A stretch of 64,000 bases of DNA from Mycolicibacterium peregrinum (GTDB lineage Bacteria; Actinomycetota; Actinomycetes; Mycobacteriales; Mycobacteriaceae), in contig NZ_LZSO01000051.1 in assembly GCF_001665785.1 (NCBI RefSeq), positions 124,001 to 188,000 on the forward strand, read 5' to 3'. Below the pieces are notes generated by a model. It made no database searches. It saw only the letters and a program-made list of their open reading frames with translations, and was not told where the DNA came from. Shown here in pieces: positions 43,521 through 52,125 of this stretch. Position 1 is the first letter of the stretch. Every line of letters starts with the position of its first letter. The translations under genes and the position numbers were made by a program.

Positions 43521-44285
43521 ATGCAAATCGCCGGTAGTTCCGCGATCGTCGTCGGCGGTGCGGGTGGCCTGGGTGAAGCGACAGTCCGTCGCCTGCAGGC
43601 CGCAGGAGCCAAGGTGGTCGTCGCGGACCTGGCCGACGACAAGGGCGCCGCCCTGGAGAAAGAGCTGGGTGTGCGCTATGTGCCTACCGACGCCACCTCC
43701 GAAGAGTCGGTGCTCGCTGCCATCGCCGAGGCCGAAGCCCTTGCCCCGCTCCGCATCTCGGTGGACACCCACGGCGGCCCCGCCGCCGGCGGCCGCCTGG
43801 TCGGCAAGGACGGATCCCCGCTCGATCTCGACGGATTCAAGAAGACCATCGAGTTCTACCTGACCGCGGTGTTCAACGTGATGCGGCTGTCCGCTGCGGC
43901 GATCGCCAAGACCGAACCGTTGGAGGAGGGTGGCCGCGGCGTCATCGTCAACACCGCCTCGATCGCCGGTTACGAGGGACAGATCGGCCAGCTGCCATAC
44001 TCGGCCGCCAAGGGCGGCGTGCTCGGCATGACGCTGGTCGCCGCGCGCGACCTCTCGCCGTTGGGCATCCGGGTCTGCACCATCGCCCCCGGCACGATCA
44101 ACACACCCGCCTACGGCAAGGCTGCCGATCAGCTCGAGCAGTACTGGGGTCCGCAGGTGCCGTTCCCCAAGCGCATGGGCCGCTCGACCGAGTACGCCCA
44201 GCTCGCCCAGAGCATCATCGAAAACGACTACCTCAACGGCGAAATCATCCGCCTCGACGGGGCATTGCGCTTCCCGCCGAAGTAA
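43521..44285 (+). CDS. SDR, 3-hydroxyacyl-CoA dehydrogenase type II-like
   Basis: 254-residue SDR: GGAGGLGEATVRRLQAAGA, catalytic Ser in VNTASIAGYEG and Tyr-x-x-x-Lys in LPYSAAKGG, with PKRMGRSTEYAQLAQSII near the end. The pattern (PFPKRMGR, LDGALRFPPK) is that of the HSD17B10/3-hydroxyacyl-CoA dehydrogenase type II group, so it likely makes the 3-ketoacyl-CoA for the divergent thiolase. AAGAAGGGGAA precedes the ATG. Confidence 0.88.
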   Translation: MQIAGSSAIVVGGAGGLGEATVRRLQAAGAKVVVADLADDKGAALEKELGVRYVPTDATSEESVLAAIAEAEALAPLRISVDTHGGPAAGGRLVGKDGSPLDLDGFKKTIEFYLTAVFNVMRLSAAAIAKTEPLEEGGRGVIVNTASIAGYEGQIGQLPYSAAKGGVLGMTLVAARDLSPLGIRVCTIAPGTINTPAYGKAADQLEQYWGPQVPFPKRMGRSTEYAQLAQSIIENDYLNGEIIRLDGALRFPPK

Positions 44286-44297
44286 TAGTCTGTCGCG

Positions 44298-45038
44298 ATG
44301 AATCTGACCGGAAAGGTCGCCTTCGTCGCCGGTGCCAGCCGCGGCATCGGCGCCACGATCGCTCGGGCACTGGCTGCCGAAGGCGCCGCGGTCGCGGTCG
44401 CGGCCCGTTCCGAGGCGCAGGGCAAGTTGCCGGGCACCATCGGATCGGTGGCCGCACAGATCGCCGACGCGGGCGGACAGGCCCTCCCGGTCGCCTGCGA
44501 CGTGACCGACGAGGAATCGGTGAACAAGGCTGTCGCCAGGACGGTTTCGGAGTTCGGTGGCATCGACATCCTGGTGGCCAACGCCGGTGTGCTGTGGCTC
44601 GGCTCCATCGAGACGACGCCGCTCAAGCGCTGGCAATTGTGCCTGGACGTCAACCTCACCGGGATATTCCTGGTGACCAAGGCGGTCATTCCCGAGGTGC
44701 GCAGACGTGGCGGCGGGTCGCTGATCGCGATCACCACCACCGGCGTCGACATGATCGAGCACGGCGCCAACGCCTACTGGGTGTCCAAGGCCGCCGCCGA
44801 ACGCCTTTACCTCGGTCTGGCGGCCGATCTTCGCGGCGACAACATCGCGGTCAACTGCCTGAGCCCGTCGCGCGTGGTCCTGACCGAAGGTTGGCAGGCC
44901 GGCGGCAGCGGGTTGCAGATCCCGCCGGAGATGGTCGAGCCGCCCGAAGCGATGGGACTCGCCGCCGTGCGGCTGGCCGGTCAAGACGCCGCCGGGATCA
45001 CCGGCACCGTTCAGCGCTCCGAGGCACTCACCTTCTAG
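44298..45038 (+). CDS. SDR-family oxidoreductase, HSDL2-like
   Basis: 246 residues. GASRGIGATIARALAAEGA, then the KLPGTIGSVAAQIADAGGQA segment characteristic of HSDL2-like SDRs. Tyr-x-x-x-Lys is present in NAYWVSKAAAER, but the usual catalytic Ser position reads AITTTG, so Thr replaces Ser. 12 nt after the previous SDR and in the same operon. Probably a hydroxyacyl-CoA or fatty alcohol dehydrogenase; it may be tuned to a branched substrate. Confidence 0.85.
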   Translation: MNLTGKVAFVAGASRGIGATIARALAAEGAAVAVAARSEAQGKLPGTIGSVAAQIADAGGQALPVACDVTDEESVNKAVARTVSEFGGIDILVANAGVLWLGSIETTPLKRWQLCLDVNLTGIFLVTKAVIPEVRRRGGGSLIAITTTGVDMIEHGANAYWVSKAAAERLYLGLAADLRGDNIAVNCLSPSRVVLTEGWQAGGSGLQIPPEMVEPPEAMGLAAVRLAGQDAAGITGTVQRSEALTF

Positions 45039-45051
45039 CGATCACGCCCAT

Positions 45052-45100
45052 TGGCCACTTACGGCACGCTTTTCACTGATTCGCGTGCCATAAGTGGCCA
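45052..45100. terminator. Strong hairpin between convergent genes
   Basis: 18-bp arms TGGCCACTTACGGCACGC (45052-45069) and 45083-45100, with one G-T type mismatch and a 13-nt loop. It lies 13 nt after the SDR stop and 33 nt before the hydratase stop, between convergent genes. It is unrelated in sequence to the 8328/56631 hairpins but has the same position and geometry, so a bidirectional terminator role is likely. Confidence 0.65.
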
Positions 45101-45133
45101 TTCGGCGCACCTCCTCGGGGGGACGGCTGGTGA

Positions 45134-45898
45134 TCAGTTCTTCGCGATCAAGCCGTCCACGATCCGGTTGAAATCGGCCGTGCCGAACGAGACGTACTCG
45201 GCGAGGTTCGCGTAGTCCAACGACGCCATCACCTGCTGCTCCAGCTGGATGTTCATCAACCGCTTGGTGGCCTCGACCGCCTGCTTGGGCAGGTCGATCA
45301 GCTTCTTGGCGCAGGCAATCGCCTCCGAAAGCGGGTCCTCCACCACATGATTGGCCAGACCGAGCTCGACCGCGCGCTGGGCCTTGATCCGCACACCGGT
45401 GAGCGCAAACTCCTTGGCCTGCAACAGACTGATCTGTGAGCCCCACACCAACGGGCCGCCGTCGGCGGCCACCAGCCCGATCTGGACATGTGGATCCGCG
45501 AAGTGTGCGTTCTCGGCCATGTAGACGACGTCAGACAGCGCAGCCAGGCTGCAGCCCAGCCCGACCGCCGGCCCATTGACCGCGGCCACCACCGGGACGC
45601 GGCACCGCACCATCCCGATGACGAGATCACGTCCGTGCTTGATCGTCTTCTGGCGCAAGGCTTCATCACGGCGCAACTCGTCGAGGTAGTTGAAGTCGCC
45701 ACCGGCTGAAAACGCCCGGCCCGCGCCGGTGATCACCGCTGCGCGCGCGTCGGCATCCTCGTTGAGCGCTTCCCACAGCCGCGCCAGCCCGACGTGCAGG
45801 TTGTCGTTGACGGCGTTGAGCGCATCGGGACGATTCAGCGTGATGATGCGCAGGGCACCGTCTGCCTGAACATCGATTTCGTCTGGCATTCCGTACAT
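45134..45898 (-). CDS. Enoyl-CoA hydratase/isomerase family protein
   Basis: 254-residue crotonase. The oxyanion segments are GRAFSAGGDFNYLDE and NGPAVGLGCSLAALSD. The acid/base region reads DPHVQIGLVAADGGPLVWGS, a common mycobacterial EchA variant in which His and Asp occupy the usual Glu positions. Start ATG 45898, 4 nt after the FadE stop and preceded by GGGAG; ATG 45889 is also in frame. Last gene of the ligase-FadE-FadE-hydratase operon, giving it hydration of the FadE product. Confidence 0.9.
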   Translation of the reverse strand: MYGMPDEIDVQADGALRIITLNRPDALNAVNDNLHVGLARLWEALNEDADARAAVITGAGRAFSAGGDFNYLDELRRDEALRQKTIKHGRDLVIGMVRCRVPVVAAVNGPAVGLGCSLAALSDVVYMAENAHFADPHVQIGLVAADGGPLVWGSQISLLQAKEFALTGVRIKAQRAVELGLANHVVEDPLSEAIACAKKLIDLPKQAVEATKRLMNIQLEQQVMASLDYANLAEYVSFGTADFNRIVDGLIAKN

Positions 45899-45902
45899 GT
45901 AT

Positions 45903-46991
45903 CTAGACTCCCAGCCCGAGGATTCGTGACGCGATGATGTTCTTCTGGATCTGCGACGTGCCACCCATGACGCTCTGCGCCCGGCTGTACAGATAGGCGC
46001 TGAGCAACTCGGGATCAGACGTGCCGGCCACCGCGAGCGCGGCGTGCCCGACGGACTGCTCAACCCAGGTCATCAGCAGCTTGTCCAGCGAGCCGTCGGG
46101 GCCGTGCTTGAGCCCGTCGAGCTGTTCGGACAGCCGGCGGCGCACGTGCAGACGGAGCATCTCGGCCTGCACCCCGGCCCACGCGAGGTCTTCTGGCGTC
46201 TTACCCGACACCCGAGAAGCCATTTCCCGCACCAGTTTCCCGTAGCGGGCGGAGTAGCCGAGGGTAGACGGTTCCCGCTCGTGGCTGACCACCGTCATGG
46301 CAAGGCGCCAACCGTCGCCCGGCTCACCGACCATATTCGAGGCCGGCACCACCGCACCGTCGAACGCCACCTGGCCGAACTCCGTCGTGACACCGTTGAT
46401 CATCTGGAGCGGCCGCTGCTCGATGCTGTCCTGGTGCATCGACACGATGAAGGCCGAGATGCCTTTGTGCTTGGCCACATCCTTGTCGGTACGAGCCAAT
46501 ACCAGGCACCAGTCCGCCACATCGGAGTAGCTGGTCCAAATCTTGTGTCCGTTGATGATGTAGTTGTCGCCGTCACGCGTCGCCGTGGTCGTCAGCGAGG
46601 CGAGATCCGAACCGGCGCCGGGTTCCGAAAAGCCCTGGCACCAGCGCTCGGTGCCGTTGATCATGCCCGGCAGGAACCGCTGCTGCAGTTCCTTGCTGCC
46701 GTGGTGGCCCAACCCGACCACCAGGTAGCCGAGGCTGGGGCGCGGCGGGGCACCGGCGCGGGCCAGTTCCTCGTCGACGATGACGTCGTAGACCGGCGGC
46801 AGGTCCTGGCCACCGAACTCCGTGGGCCACGAGGTGCCGAAAAAACCTGCGGCATAGAGGGCCTGATGCCACTCACCCATCCTGGCCCAGTAATCGTCGC
46901 CGGACGCCTTGAAAGACGCGGCGTTGTCCGCCAGCCAGGTCCGCAGCCGGTCCCGGAAGGCAGCTTCCTCAGTTGAATCACGAAAGTCCAA
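45903..46991 (-). CDS. Acyl-CoA dehydrogenase, larger subunit of a second FadE pair
   Basis: 362 residues with the flavin motif CQGFSEPGAGSDLASLTTTA and a C-terminal domain ending MGGTSQIQKNIIASRILGLG. It starts with TTG, preceded by GGAGGT at 8 nt, and overlaps the partner FadE by 14 nt. Together they should form a heteromeric acyl-CoA dehydrogenase like those of mycobacterial steroid degradation. It is similar in layout to the pair at 6394-8316. Confidence 0.9.
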   Translation of the reverse strand: MDFRDSTEEAAFRDRLRTWLADNAASFKASGDDYWARMGEWHQALYAAGFFGTSWPTEFGGQDLPPVYDVIVDEELARAGAPPRPSLGYLVVGLGHHGSKELQQRFLPGMINGTERWCQGFSEPGAGSDLASLTTTATRDGDNYIINGHKIWTSYSDVADWCLVLARTDKDVAKHKGISAFIVSMHQDSIEQRPLQMINGVTTEFGQVAFDGAVVPASNMVGEPGDGWRLAMTVVSHEREPSTLGYSARYGKLVREMASRVSGKTPEDLAWAGVQAEMLRLHVRRRLSEQLDGLKHGPDGSLDKLLMTWVEQSVGHAALAVAGTSDPELLSAYLYSRAQSVMGGTSQIQKNIIASRILGLGV

Positions 46992-47823
46992 GATCAGTTA
47001 CCTCCAGGTCCTCTAGCTTGACGGGCCACAACTCGGTGGCCACCAGAACGCGGCGCAGGTATACGTGCGCCAGGCATTCCCAGGTGTTTCCGATACCGCC
47101 GTGCACCTGAATCGCGGTCTCACACACGGTCCGCGCGGCACGGGCGCAGTAGATCTTGGCGATCTTCCCGGCCCGGACGGCCTCCTCCCCCGGCAACTCG
47201 TCGACTGCCCATGCTGCGTGGCGCAGGACGCTGATCGAACCCTCGATCAGCGCCAGCCCCTCGGCCAGCAGGTGCGCGACGGCCTGGTACGAGCCGATCG
47301 TCGAACCGTACTGCTCACGGACTTTCGCGTAATCGACGGCCAGTGCATGCGCACCGCGCGCAGCGCCGACCAGGTCTGCGCTCGTGGCAGCGAGCGCCAG
47401 CGCCTGCCAGCGCAGCGCGTCTTCGCTCGACAGCTCACCGAGCTCGGCGGGCGACTCGACCACACCGGCGGTGCTGCGGGTCAGATCCACACCGGCGGTG
47501 GCGGCTTCGTCCCCGCCTGACTCACCCGAGCCGACCGTCACCTCACGATCGAGCCGACGGGCCAGATCGTCGGCGAGCACCGGGCCCAGGAACGGCACGT
47601 CGACAAGACCGCGACCGAACTCTTCGGCGACGATCGCCACTTCCACACCGGAGGCGCCGTCGGAACGCAGGGTGCGCCACTCGGTGGCGGCGACCGTACT
47701 TTCCAACCGGGCAATCCGGCCCTCATCCGACAATTCTCCGACCGCATCAGGTCCGAGGTCGTCGGCCAGTTTCGCTGCGGCCTCTCGCAGCTGCTGCTGT
47801 TCAGACGTCAGACGAACGTCCAT
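46978..47823 (-). CDS. Acyl-CoA dehydrogenase, short partner subunit
   Basis: 281 residues. It lacks a SEPGxGSD flavin motif but keeps the C-terminal domain: VREQYGSTIGSYQAVAHLLA and AIQVHGGIGNTWECLAHVYL. It matches the smaller beta-type subunit of heteromeric FadE enzymes. Its start lies 23 nt inside the acyl-CoA ligase end, and its stop overlaps the TTG of the partner, so all three are translationally coupled. Confidence 0.85.
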   Translation of the reverse strand: MDVRLTSEQQQLREAAAKLADDLGPDAVGELSDEGRIARLESTVAATEWRTLRSDGASGVEVAIVAEEFGRGLVDVPFLGPVLADDLARRLDREVTVGSGESGGDEAATAGVDLTRSTAGVVESPAELGELSSEDALRWQALALAATSADLVGAARGAHALAVDYAKVREQYGSTIGSYQAVAHLLAEGLALIEGSISVLRHAAWAVDELPGEEAVRAGKIAKIYCARAARTVCETAIQVHGGIGNTWECLAHVYLRRVLVATELWPVKLEDLEVTDLGLS

Positions 47824-49198
47824 GCCGCTCCTTCAGCACTCGTCGCAATACCTTTCCGGAAGGTAACCGCGGTATGTCGGTTACGAACTCCACGCGGCTG
47901 GGCCGCTTGTACGAGGCCAGCCGCTCACCGACGAGATCGATGAGTTCCTCGGCAGACACCGCAGAACTTGTCGCCACGGCGGCCACCACGGCCTCACCGT
48001 CGGTGGCATCGGCAACACCGAACACCGCGCAGTCCGTGACCGCCGGGTGGCCGTGCAGCACCGCCTCGATCTCGGCCGGTGCCACCTGGAAACCGCGGAC
48101 CTTGACCATCTCCTTGGAGCGGTCGGTGATACGCAGATAACCGTCGTCGTCGAGGTAGCCGATGTCACCGGTGCGGTACCAGCCGTTGCTGAATGCGCCC
48201 GCCGAGGCGTCCTTCGGCAGGTAGCCGGCCATCACCGAATCCGACCGGACCTGGATCTCGCCGTCCTCGCTGATGCGCACATCCACCCCGCGCACCGGCC
48301 TGCCCACGGTGTCGATGCGGGTGGCGTCGAGTGGATTGCAGGCGATCACGGGGAGTTCGGTGGTGCCGTAGGCGGTCAGCCACTGGATGCCGGAACGCTC
48401 GGTGACGGTGTCGGCGACGCTGCGGGTGACCGGGGTGGCACACCACATCACGTAGCGCAGCGAGGACAGGTCGTAGCGGCCCAGGTCCGGATGTGCGGCC
48501 AGCGCCAAAGCGATTGGCGCCACGGCCATCTCGATCGTGATCCGGTCCGACTCGATGTGACGCAGCATGGTGTCGATGTCGAAGCGGCGGTGCAGACGCA
48601 TCCAGGCGCCGGTGTCGAGCGCCATGGCGATGTTGAGCAGGCCGAGGATGTGCGACGGCGGCGTCATGATCTGCATGCGGTCGGCGGCGGTGAACCCCAG
48701 CGCGTCGCGCCAATGCTCGATGGCTGCGGCGAACCCGCGGTGGGTGTGCCGAACCGCCTTGGGCAGACCGGTAGTTCCCGAACTGAAGACGAACAGGGCG
48801 TCGCCGTCCGGGTCGGGCAGGTCGAACTGCTTTCGCCCCGGGCTGATCGGCTCATCCAGATGCAACATCGGCATCTGCGCAGCCAGCGCTTCGTGATCGC
48901 CCACCGCGTGACTCGGGGTGGTCAGGCCCAGAACATGCGCCACCTCGGTGGCTTTCCAGGCCGGACTGATCAGCACTGCCACCGCACCGAGCCCCCAGAT
49001 CGCCCGTAGCGCCACCACGAACTCGGGGCGGTTGGACGACATGATCGCCACCCGGTCACCCGGGCGCACGCCACGGTGCTCCAGGGCGGTGGCCATACCG
49101 CTGGTCAATGCATCGAGTTCAGCGAGGGTGTACTCACGGTCGTCGAATGCCAGAACGGCGGGGGTGCGCACGCGAGGAGCAGTTGTGATCTCAGTCAA
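47801..49198 (-). CDS. Acyl-CoA synthetase (AMP-forming, ANL superfamily)
   Basis: 465-residue ligase that activates a carboxylic acid with ATP and CoA. Motifs: P-loop-like FVFSSGTTGLPKAVRHTHRG, YGTTELPV (A5), YRTGDIGYLDDDGYLRITDR (A7/A8) and the C-terminal Lys in PSGKVLRRVLKE. Somewhat shorter than typical FadD (about 500-550). First gene of the operon feeding the FadE pair and hydratase. The palindrome at 49266 lies 67 nt upstream. Confidence 0.92.
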   Translation of the reverse strand: MTEITTAPRVRTPAVLAFDDREYTLAELDALTSGMATALEHRGVRPGDRVAIMSSNRPEFVVALRAIWGLGAVAVLISPAWKATEVAHVLGLTTPSHAVGDHEALAAQMPMLHLDEPISPGRKQFDLPDPDGDALFVFSSGTTGLPKAVRHTHRGFAAAIEHWRDALGFTAADRMQIMTPPSHILGLLNIAMALDTGAWMRLHRRFDIDTMLRHIESDRITIEMAVAPIALALAAHPDLGRYDLSSLRYVMWCATPVTRSVADTVTERSGIQWLTAYGTTELPVIACNPLDATRIDTVGRPVRGVDVRISEDGEIQVRSDSVMAGYLPKDASAGAFSNGWYRTGDIGYLDDDGYLRITDRSKEMVKVRGFQVAPAEIEAVLHGHPAVTDCAVFGVADATDGEAVVAAVATSSAVSAEELIDLVGERLASYKRPSRVEFVTDIPRLPSGKVLRRVLKERHGRSSDV

Positions 49199-49265
49199 GA
49201 TTCACAACCCCTCTCCCGAAGCCTGGGTAGGCGCCGACCATGCCGAAAAGATACTATCAGTTAGC

Positions 49266-49280
49266 GAGAATGGTATTCTC
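49266..49280. promoter_or_regulatory. Palindromic operator GAGAATGGTATTCTC
   Basis: Recurrent palindrome with one asymmetric pair in the 5-bp centre. It lies between the divergent ligase operon (67 nt) and ferredoxin gene (34 nt). Confidence 0.75.
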
Positions 49281-49314
49281 TTCATATCAGAACGTATGTG
49301 CACAGGGGAGCTAC

Positions 49315-49626
49315 ATGACCGCAGGAGCGATGGCCGGCAGCGAAGCGGACGGCAAGGTCACGATCGTCTTCGACCGCGAGCAGTTGTCCGTGCCGCGCAG
49401 GCAGGGCGAGACTCTGCTCGAGAGCGCGCGCCGGGCCGGTATGACGCCGCCGTTCTCGTGCGAGGCCGGCAACTGCGGCACCTGCATGGCCAAGCTCCTC
49501 GAGGGCACCGCCACCATGCGGGTGAACGATGCGCTCGACGACGACGAGGTGGCGGACGGTTACGTGTTGACCTGCCAGGCCGTGCCAGACTGCGATTCGG
49601 TGACGGTCTCCTACGACGAAGACTGA
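49315..49626 (+). CDS. [2Fe-2S] plant-type ferredoxin
   Basis: 103-residue ferredoxin. Cluster cysteines are in SCEAGNCGTCMAK (C-x4-C-x2-C) and YVLTCQA. It is a single-domain electron carrier with no reductase domain attached. Because it shares the recurrent operator with the Rieske oxygenase operon, and no ferredoxin lies beside that oxygenase, it may be its electron donor; this is inference. Start ATG 49315 with AGGGGAG at 5 nt. Stands alone between divergent and convergent neighbours. Confidence 0.9.
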   Translation: MTAGAMAGSEADGKVTIVFDREQLSVPRRQGETLLESARRAGMTPPFSCEAGNCGTCMAKLLEGTATMRVNDALDDDEVADGYVLTCQAVPDCDSVTVSYDED

Positions 49627-49680
49627 GCTCGGGCACGAGGTGCCGCCGGCTTCTACCGCTGGGCTGCTGTGAGCAAGCCG

Positions 49681-50742
49681 TCACGGCCCAGGTGCAGAAA
49701 CCGGCGAGCACTGTCCGTATTCGTCGAACACCGGCGCTGGCCGATAGTCCGGTGAATACCCGGCTACGTGCACCGGGCTACCCACCAACCGGAAATCCCC
49801 AGCGGTGACCAGCATTTCGGGCGTCGCATCCAATGCCTGCGGCAGCGTTCGCACCGCGGCAGCCGGGATCCCCAGCGGCTTCAGCCGTGACTCCCACCCT
49901 GCAGCCGTATCGGTCGCGAGTGCGGCGGCTACCACGCCGAGAACCTCATCGCGCCTACCGGCCCGCTCGGCCATGGTCTCGAAACCTTCGATTCCGGCCT
50001 CACCGGCGAACGCCTTCCAGAACCCGTCGTGGGTGATGAACAACGCCAGATAGCCGTCGGCGGTCGGGAACAACTGCGCGGGAACGTAATACGAATGCGC
50101 ACCGAACGGGTGACGGCGCGGTTCGGCTCCGTCGTTCAGATAAGCCGAGGCACGATAGTTCAGCTGCGAGAGCATGACGTCACGCAGCGAGACGTCCACC
50201 TGGCCGCCCTTGCCCGAGACGATCATCGCCAGCAAGCCCAGCGCAGCGGTCAGCCCCGTCGAGTTGTCCGCCGAGGAGTAGCCCGGCAGGGTCGGCGGGC
50301 CGTCGGGATCACCCGTCATCGCCGCCACCCCGGTGGCGGCCTGGATGACGTAGTCGAACGCCGGGTCGTCTCCCCCGTCCAACCCGAACCCCGTCATCGC
50401 GACACACACGATCTTGGGGTTGAAGCGCCGCAGATGCTTATAGGTGAGGCCAAGCCTGCGGATCACCGACGGCTTCATGTTCACCAGCAACGCATGCGAG
50501 TCGGCCACCAGTTCAGCCAGTTTCGCTTGGCCGGCCTCGGAGGCCAGATCGAGACAGATGCTGCGCTTACCCCGATTGAGACTGGCGAAATAGCTGTCAC
50601 TGACCTGGCGGGAGATCTCCCCGCCGGGCGGTTCGACCTTGATCACCTCGGCGCCCAGATCGGCCAACATCATGGTGGCGTACGGGCCGGCCAGCATGAC
50701 GCCGACCTCGATGATGCGGATGCCCGCGAGTGGCCCCGTCAT
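49681..50742 (-). CDS. CaiB/BaiF family III CoA-transferase
   Basis: 353 residues, single domain: GIRIIEVGVMLAGPYATMML, LGAEVIKVEPPGG, LNRGKRSICLDL and YSSADNSTGLTAALG, where the Asp is at or near the catalytic position. It transfers CoA to or from an organic acid and is a plausible partner of the mutase for activating its acyl substrate. 28 nt downstream of the luciferase-like gene; last gene of the mutase operon. Confidence 0.88.
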   Translation of the reverse strand: MTGPLAGIRIIEVGVMLAGPYATMMLADLGAEVIKVEPPGGEISRQVSDSYFASLNRGKRSICLDLASEAGQAKLAELVADSHALLVNMKPSVIRRLGLTYKHLRRFNPKIVCVAMTGFGLDGGDDPAFDYVIQAATGVAAMTGDPDGPPTLPGYSSADNSTGLTAALGLLAMIVSGKGGQVDVSLRDVMLSQLNYRASAYLNDGAEPRRHPFGAHSYYVPAQLFPTADGYLALFITHDGFWKAFAGEAGIEGFETMAERAGRRDEVLGVVAAALATDTAAGWESRLKPLGIPAAAVRTLPQALDATPEMLVTAGDFRLVGSPVHVAGYSPDYRPAPVFDEYGQCSPVSAPGP

Positions 50743-50770
50743 TTCGCCGAGACTACGGGTTGTGTTCGGG

Positions 50771-51727
50771 TCATCGCACGGCCTTGGCGAGTTCCGCGAT
50801 CACCTCACGCGTGCGGTACTTCGACGCGATCAGCTCGTCACGGTTGTCACCGATCGGCAGCAGCCGCACCGACAGGTCCGTGACACCCGCATCGGCGAAC
50901 TGCTTGAACCGCTTGAGGATCGACTCCTCATCACCCGCGGCGAGCAGATCGCCCACGTTACGGGCTTCACCCCGGTCCAGCAGACGCTGGTAGTTCGGCG
51001 AGGTCTCGGCTTCAGCGAGGACGCGGTTGGCCCGGTCCTTGGCTTCCTCGATCTCGGAGTTGGCGCACAAGGTGACCGGGATGCCTGCGACGATGCGCGG
51101 CGCGGGCTTGCCGGCTTCGGCGGCGGCCTTGTTGATCTTGGGAGCGATGTGCTCGCCGATCGCCTTTTCGTCGGCCATCCACAGCGACGTGCCGTCGGCG
51201 TGCTCACCGGCGATCTGCAGCATCACCGGGCCAAGCGCGGACACCAGCACCGGCATCGGGGTGTCGGCTCCCAGCACCGTCGGGTTGTGCACGGTGAAGG
51301 AATCGTTCTCCACGTCGACGTCTCCGGGACCGGAGATGGCCGCGTTCAGCACCTGGAGGTAGTCCCGGGTATACGCGGCCGGCTTGTCATAGGGCAGGCC
51401 CAGCATGTCTCGGACGATCCAGTGGTGCGACGGCCCGACCCCCAGGACCAGCCGGCCACCCGAGATGGCGTGCACCGACAGCGCCTGCCGCGCCAGCGCG
51501 ATCGGGTGTTGCGCCTGCAGCGGCACCACCGCGGTGCCGAGTTCGATGCGCGACGTGTTCGACGCCATCAGCGCCACCATGGTGAGCAGGTCGAAGTCGT
51601 TGGGTACCTGCGGCATCCACGCACTGTCCAGTCCGGCGGACTCGGCCCACTGGATGTCAGAGATCAACTTGGAGACCTTGCGGGCCATATCGCCACGCTC
51701 GGCCCCGATCATCACGCCCAGTCTCAT
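50771..51727 (-). CDS. Luciferase-like (probable F420-dependent) oxidoreductase
   Basis: 318-residue TIM-barrel protein. Features typical of the short mycobacterial F420 subgroup: MRLGVMIGAERGDMARKVSK, IELGTAVVPLQAQHPIALAR, GGRLVLGVGPSHHWIVRDML and AGVTDLSVRLLPIG. It should carry out a hydride transfer on a carbonyl, alcohol or alkene intermediate. It overlaps the B12-binding subunit gene by 4 nt, which puts it in the same step sequence as the mutase. Confidence 0.85.
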   Translation of the reverse strand: MRLGVMIGAERGDMARKVSKLISDIQWAESAGLDSAWMPQVPNDFDLLTMVALMASNTSRIELGTAVVPLQAQHPIALARQALSVHAISGGRLVLGVGPSHHWIVRDMLGLPYDKPAAYTRDYLQVLNAAISGPGDVDVENDSFTVHNPTVLGADTPMPVLVSALGPVMLQIAGEHADGTSLWMADEKAIGEHIAPKINKAAAEAGKPAPRIVAGIPVTLCANSEIEEAKDRANRVLAEAETSPNYQRLLDRGEARNVGDLLAAGDEESILKRFKQFADAGVTDLSVRLLPIGDNRDELIASKYRTREVIAELAKAVR

Positions 51728-52125
51728 GACTCCGAAACCTTTTCTGTCAGGGCACGGACATCCGTCACCAGTGTCTCGAGCGACGTTCCGGTCGGGAACA
51801 CCGCAGCCGCACCGGCGTCGAGGAGTTTCTGGACGTCGGACTGCGGGATGGTGCCGCCGACGACGACGGCGATATCGCCGGCATCGGCGGCCCGCAGTGC
51901 CTCGACCGTGCGCGTGGTCAGCGCGACATGCGCACCGGACAGGATCGAAAGACCGACCAGCGCAACATCTTCCTGCAGCGCGATGGAGACGATGTCCTCG
52001 ATGCGCTGACGGATGCCGGTGTAGATGACCTCGAATCCCGCGTCACGCAATGTACGCGCGACGATCTTGGCCCCGCGGTCGTGACCGTCGAGCCCGGGTT
52101 TGGCGACGAGTACGCGAGTAGCCAT
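51724..52125 (-). CDS. B12-binding small subunit of an acyl-CoA mutase
   Basis: 133-residue cobalamin-binding domain. The base-off/His-on motif is KPGLDGHDRGAK with H15 as the axial cobalt ligand; LVGLSILSGAH and VVVGGTIP complete the DxHxxG...SxL...GG signature. It is encoded separately from the catalytic subunit, as in isobutyryl-CoA and 2-hydroxyisobutyryl-CoA mutases, rather than fused as in methylmalonyl-CoA mutase. Its ATG overlaps the mutase stop by 1 nt (TGATG). Confidence 0.93.
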   Translation of the reverse strand: MATRVLVAKPGLDGHDRGAKIVARTLRDAGFEVIYTGIRQRIEDIVSIALQEDVALVGLSILSGAHVALTTRTVEALRAADAGDIAVVVGGTIPQSDVQKLLDAGAAAVFPTGTSLETLVTDVRALTEKVSES

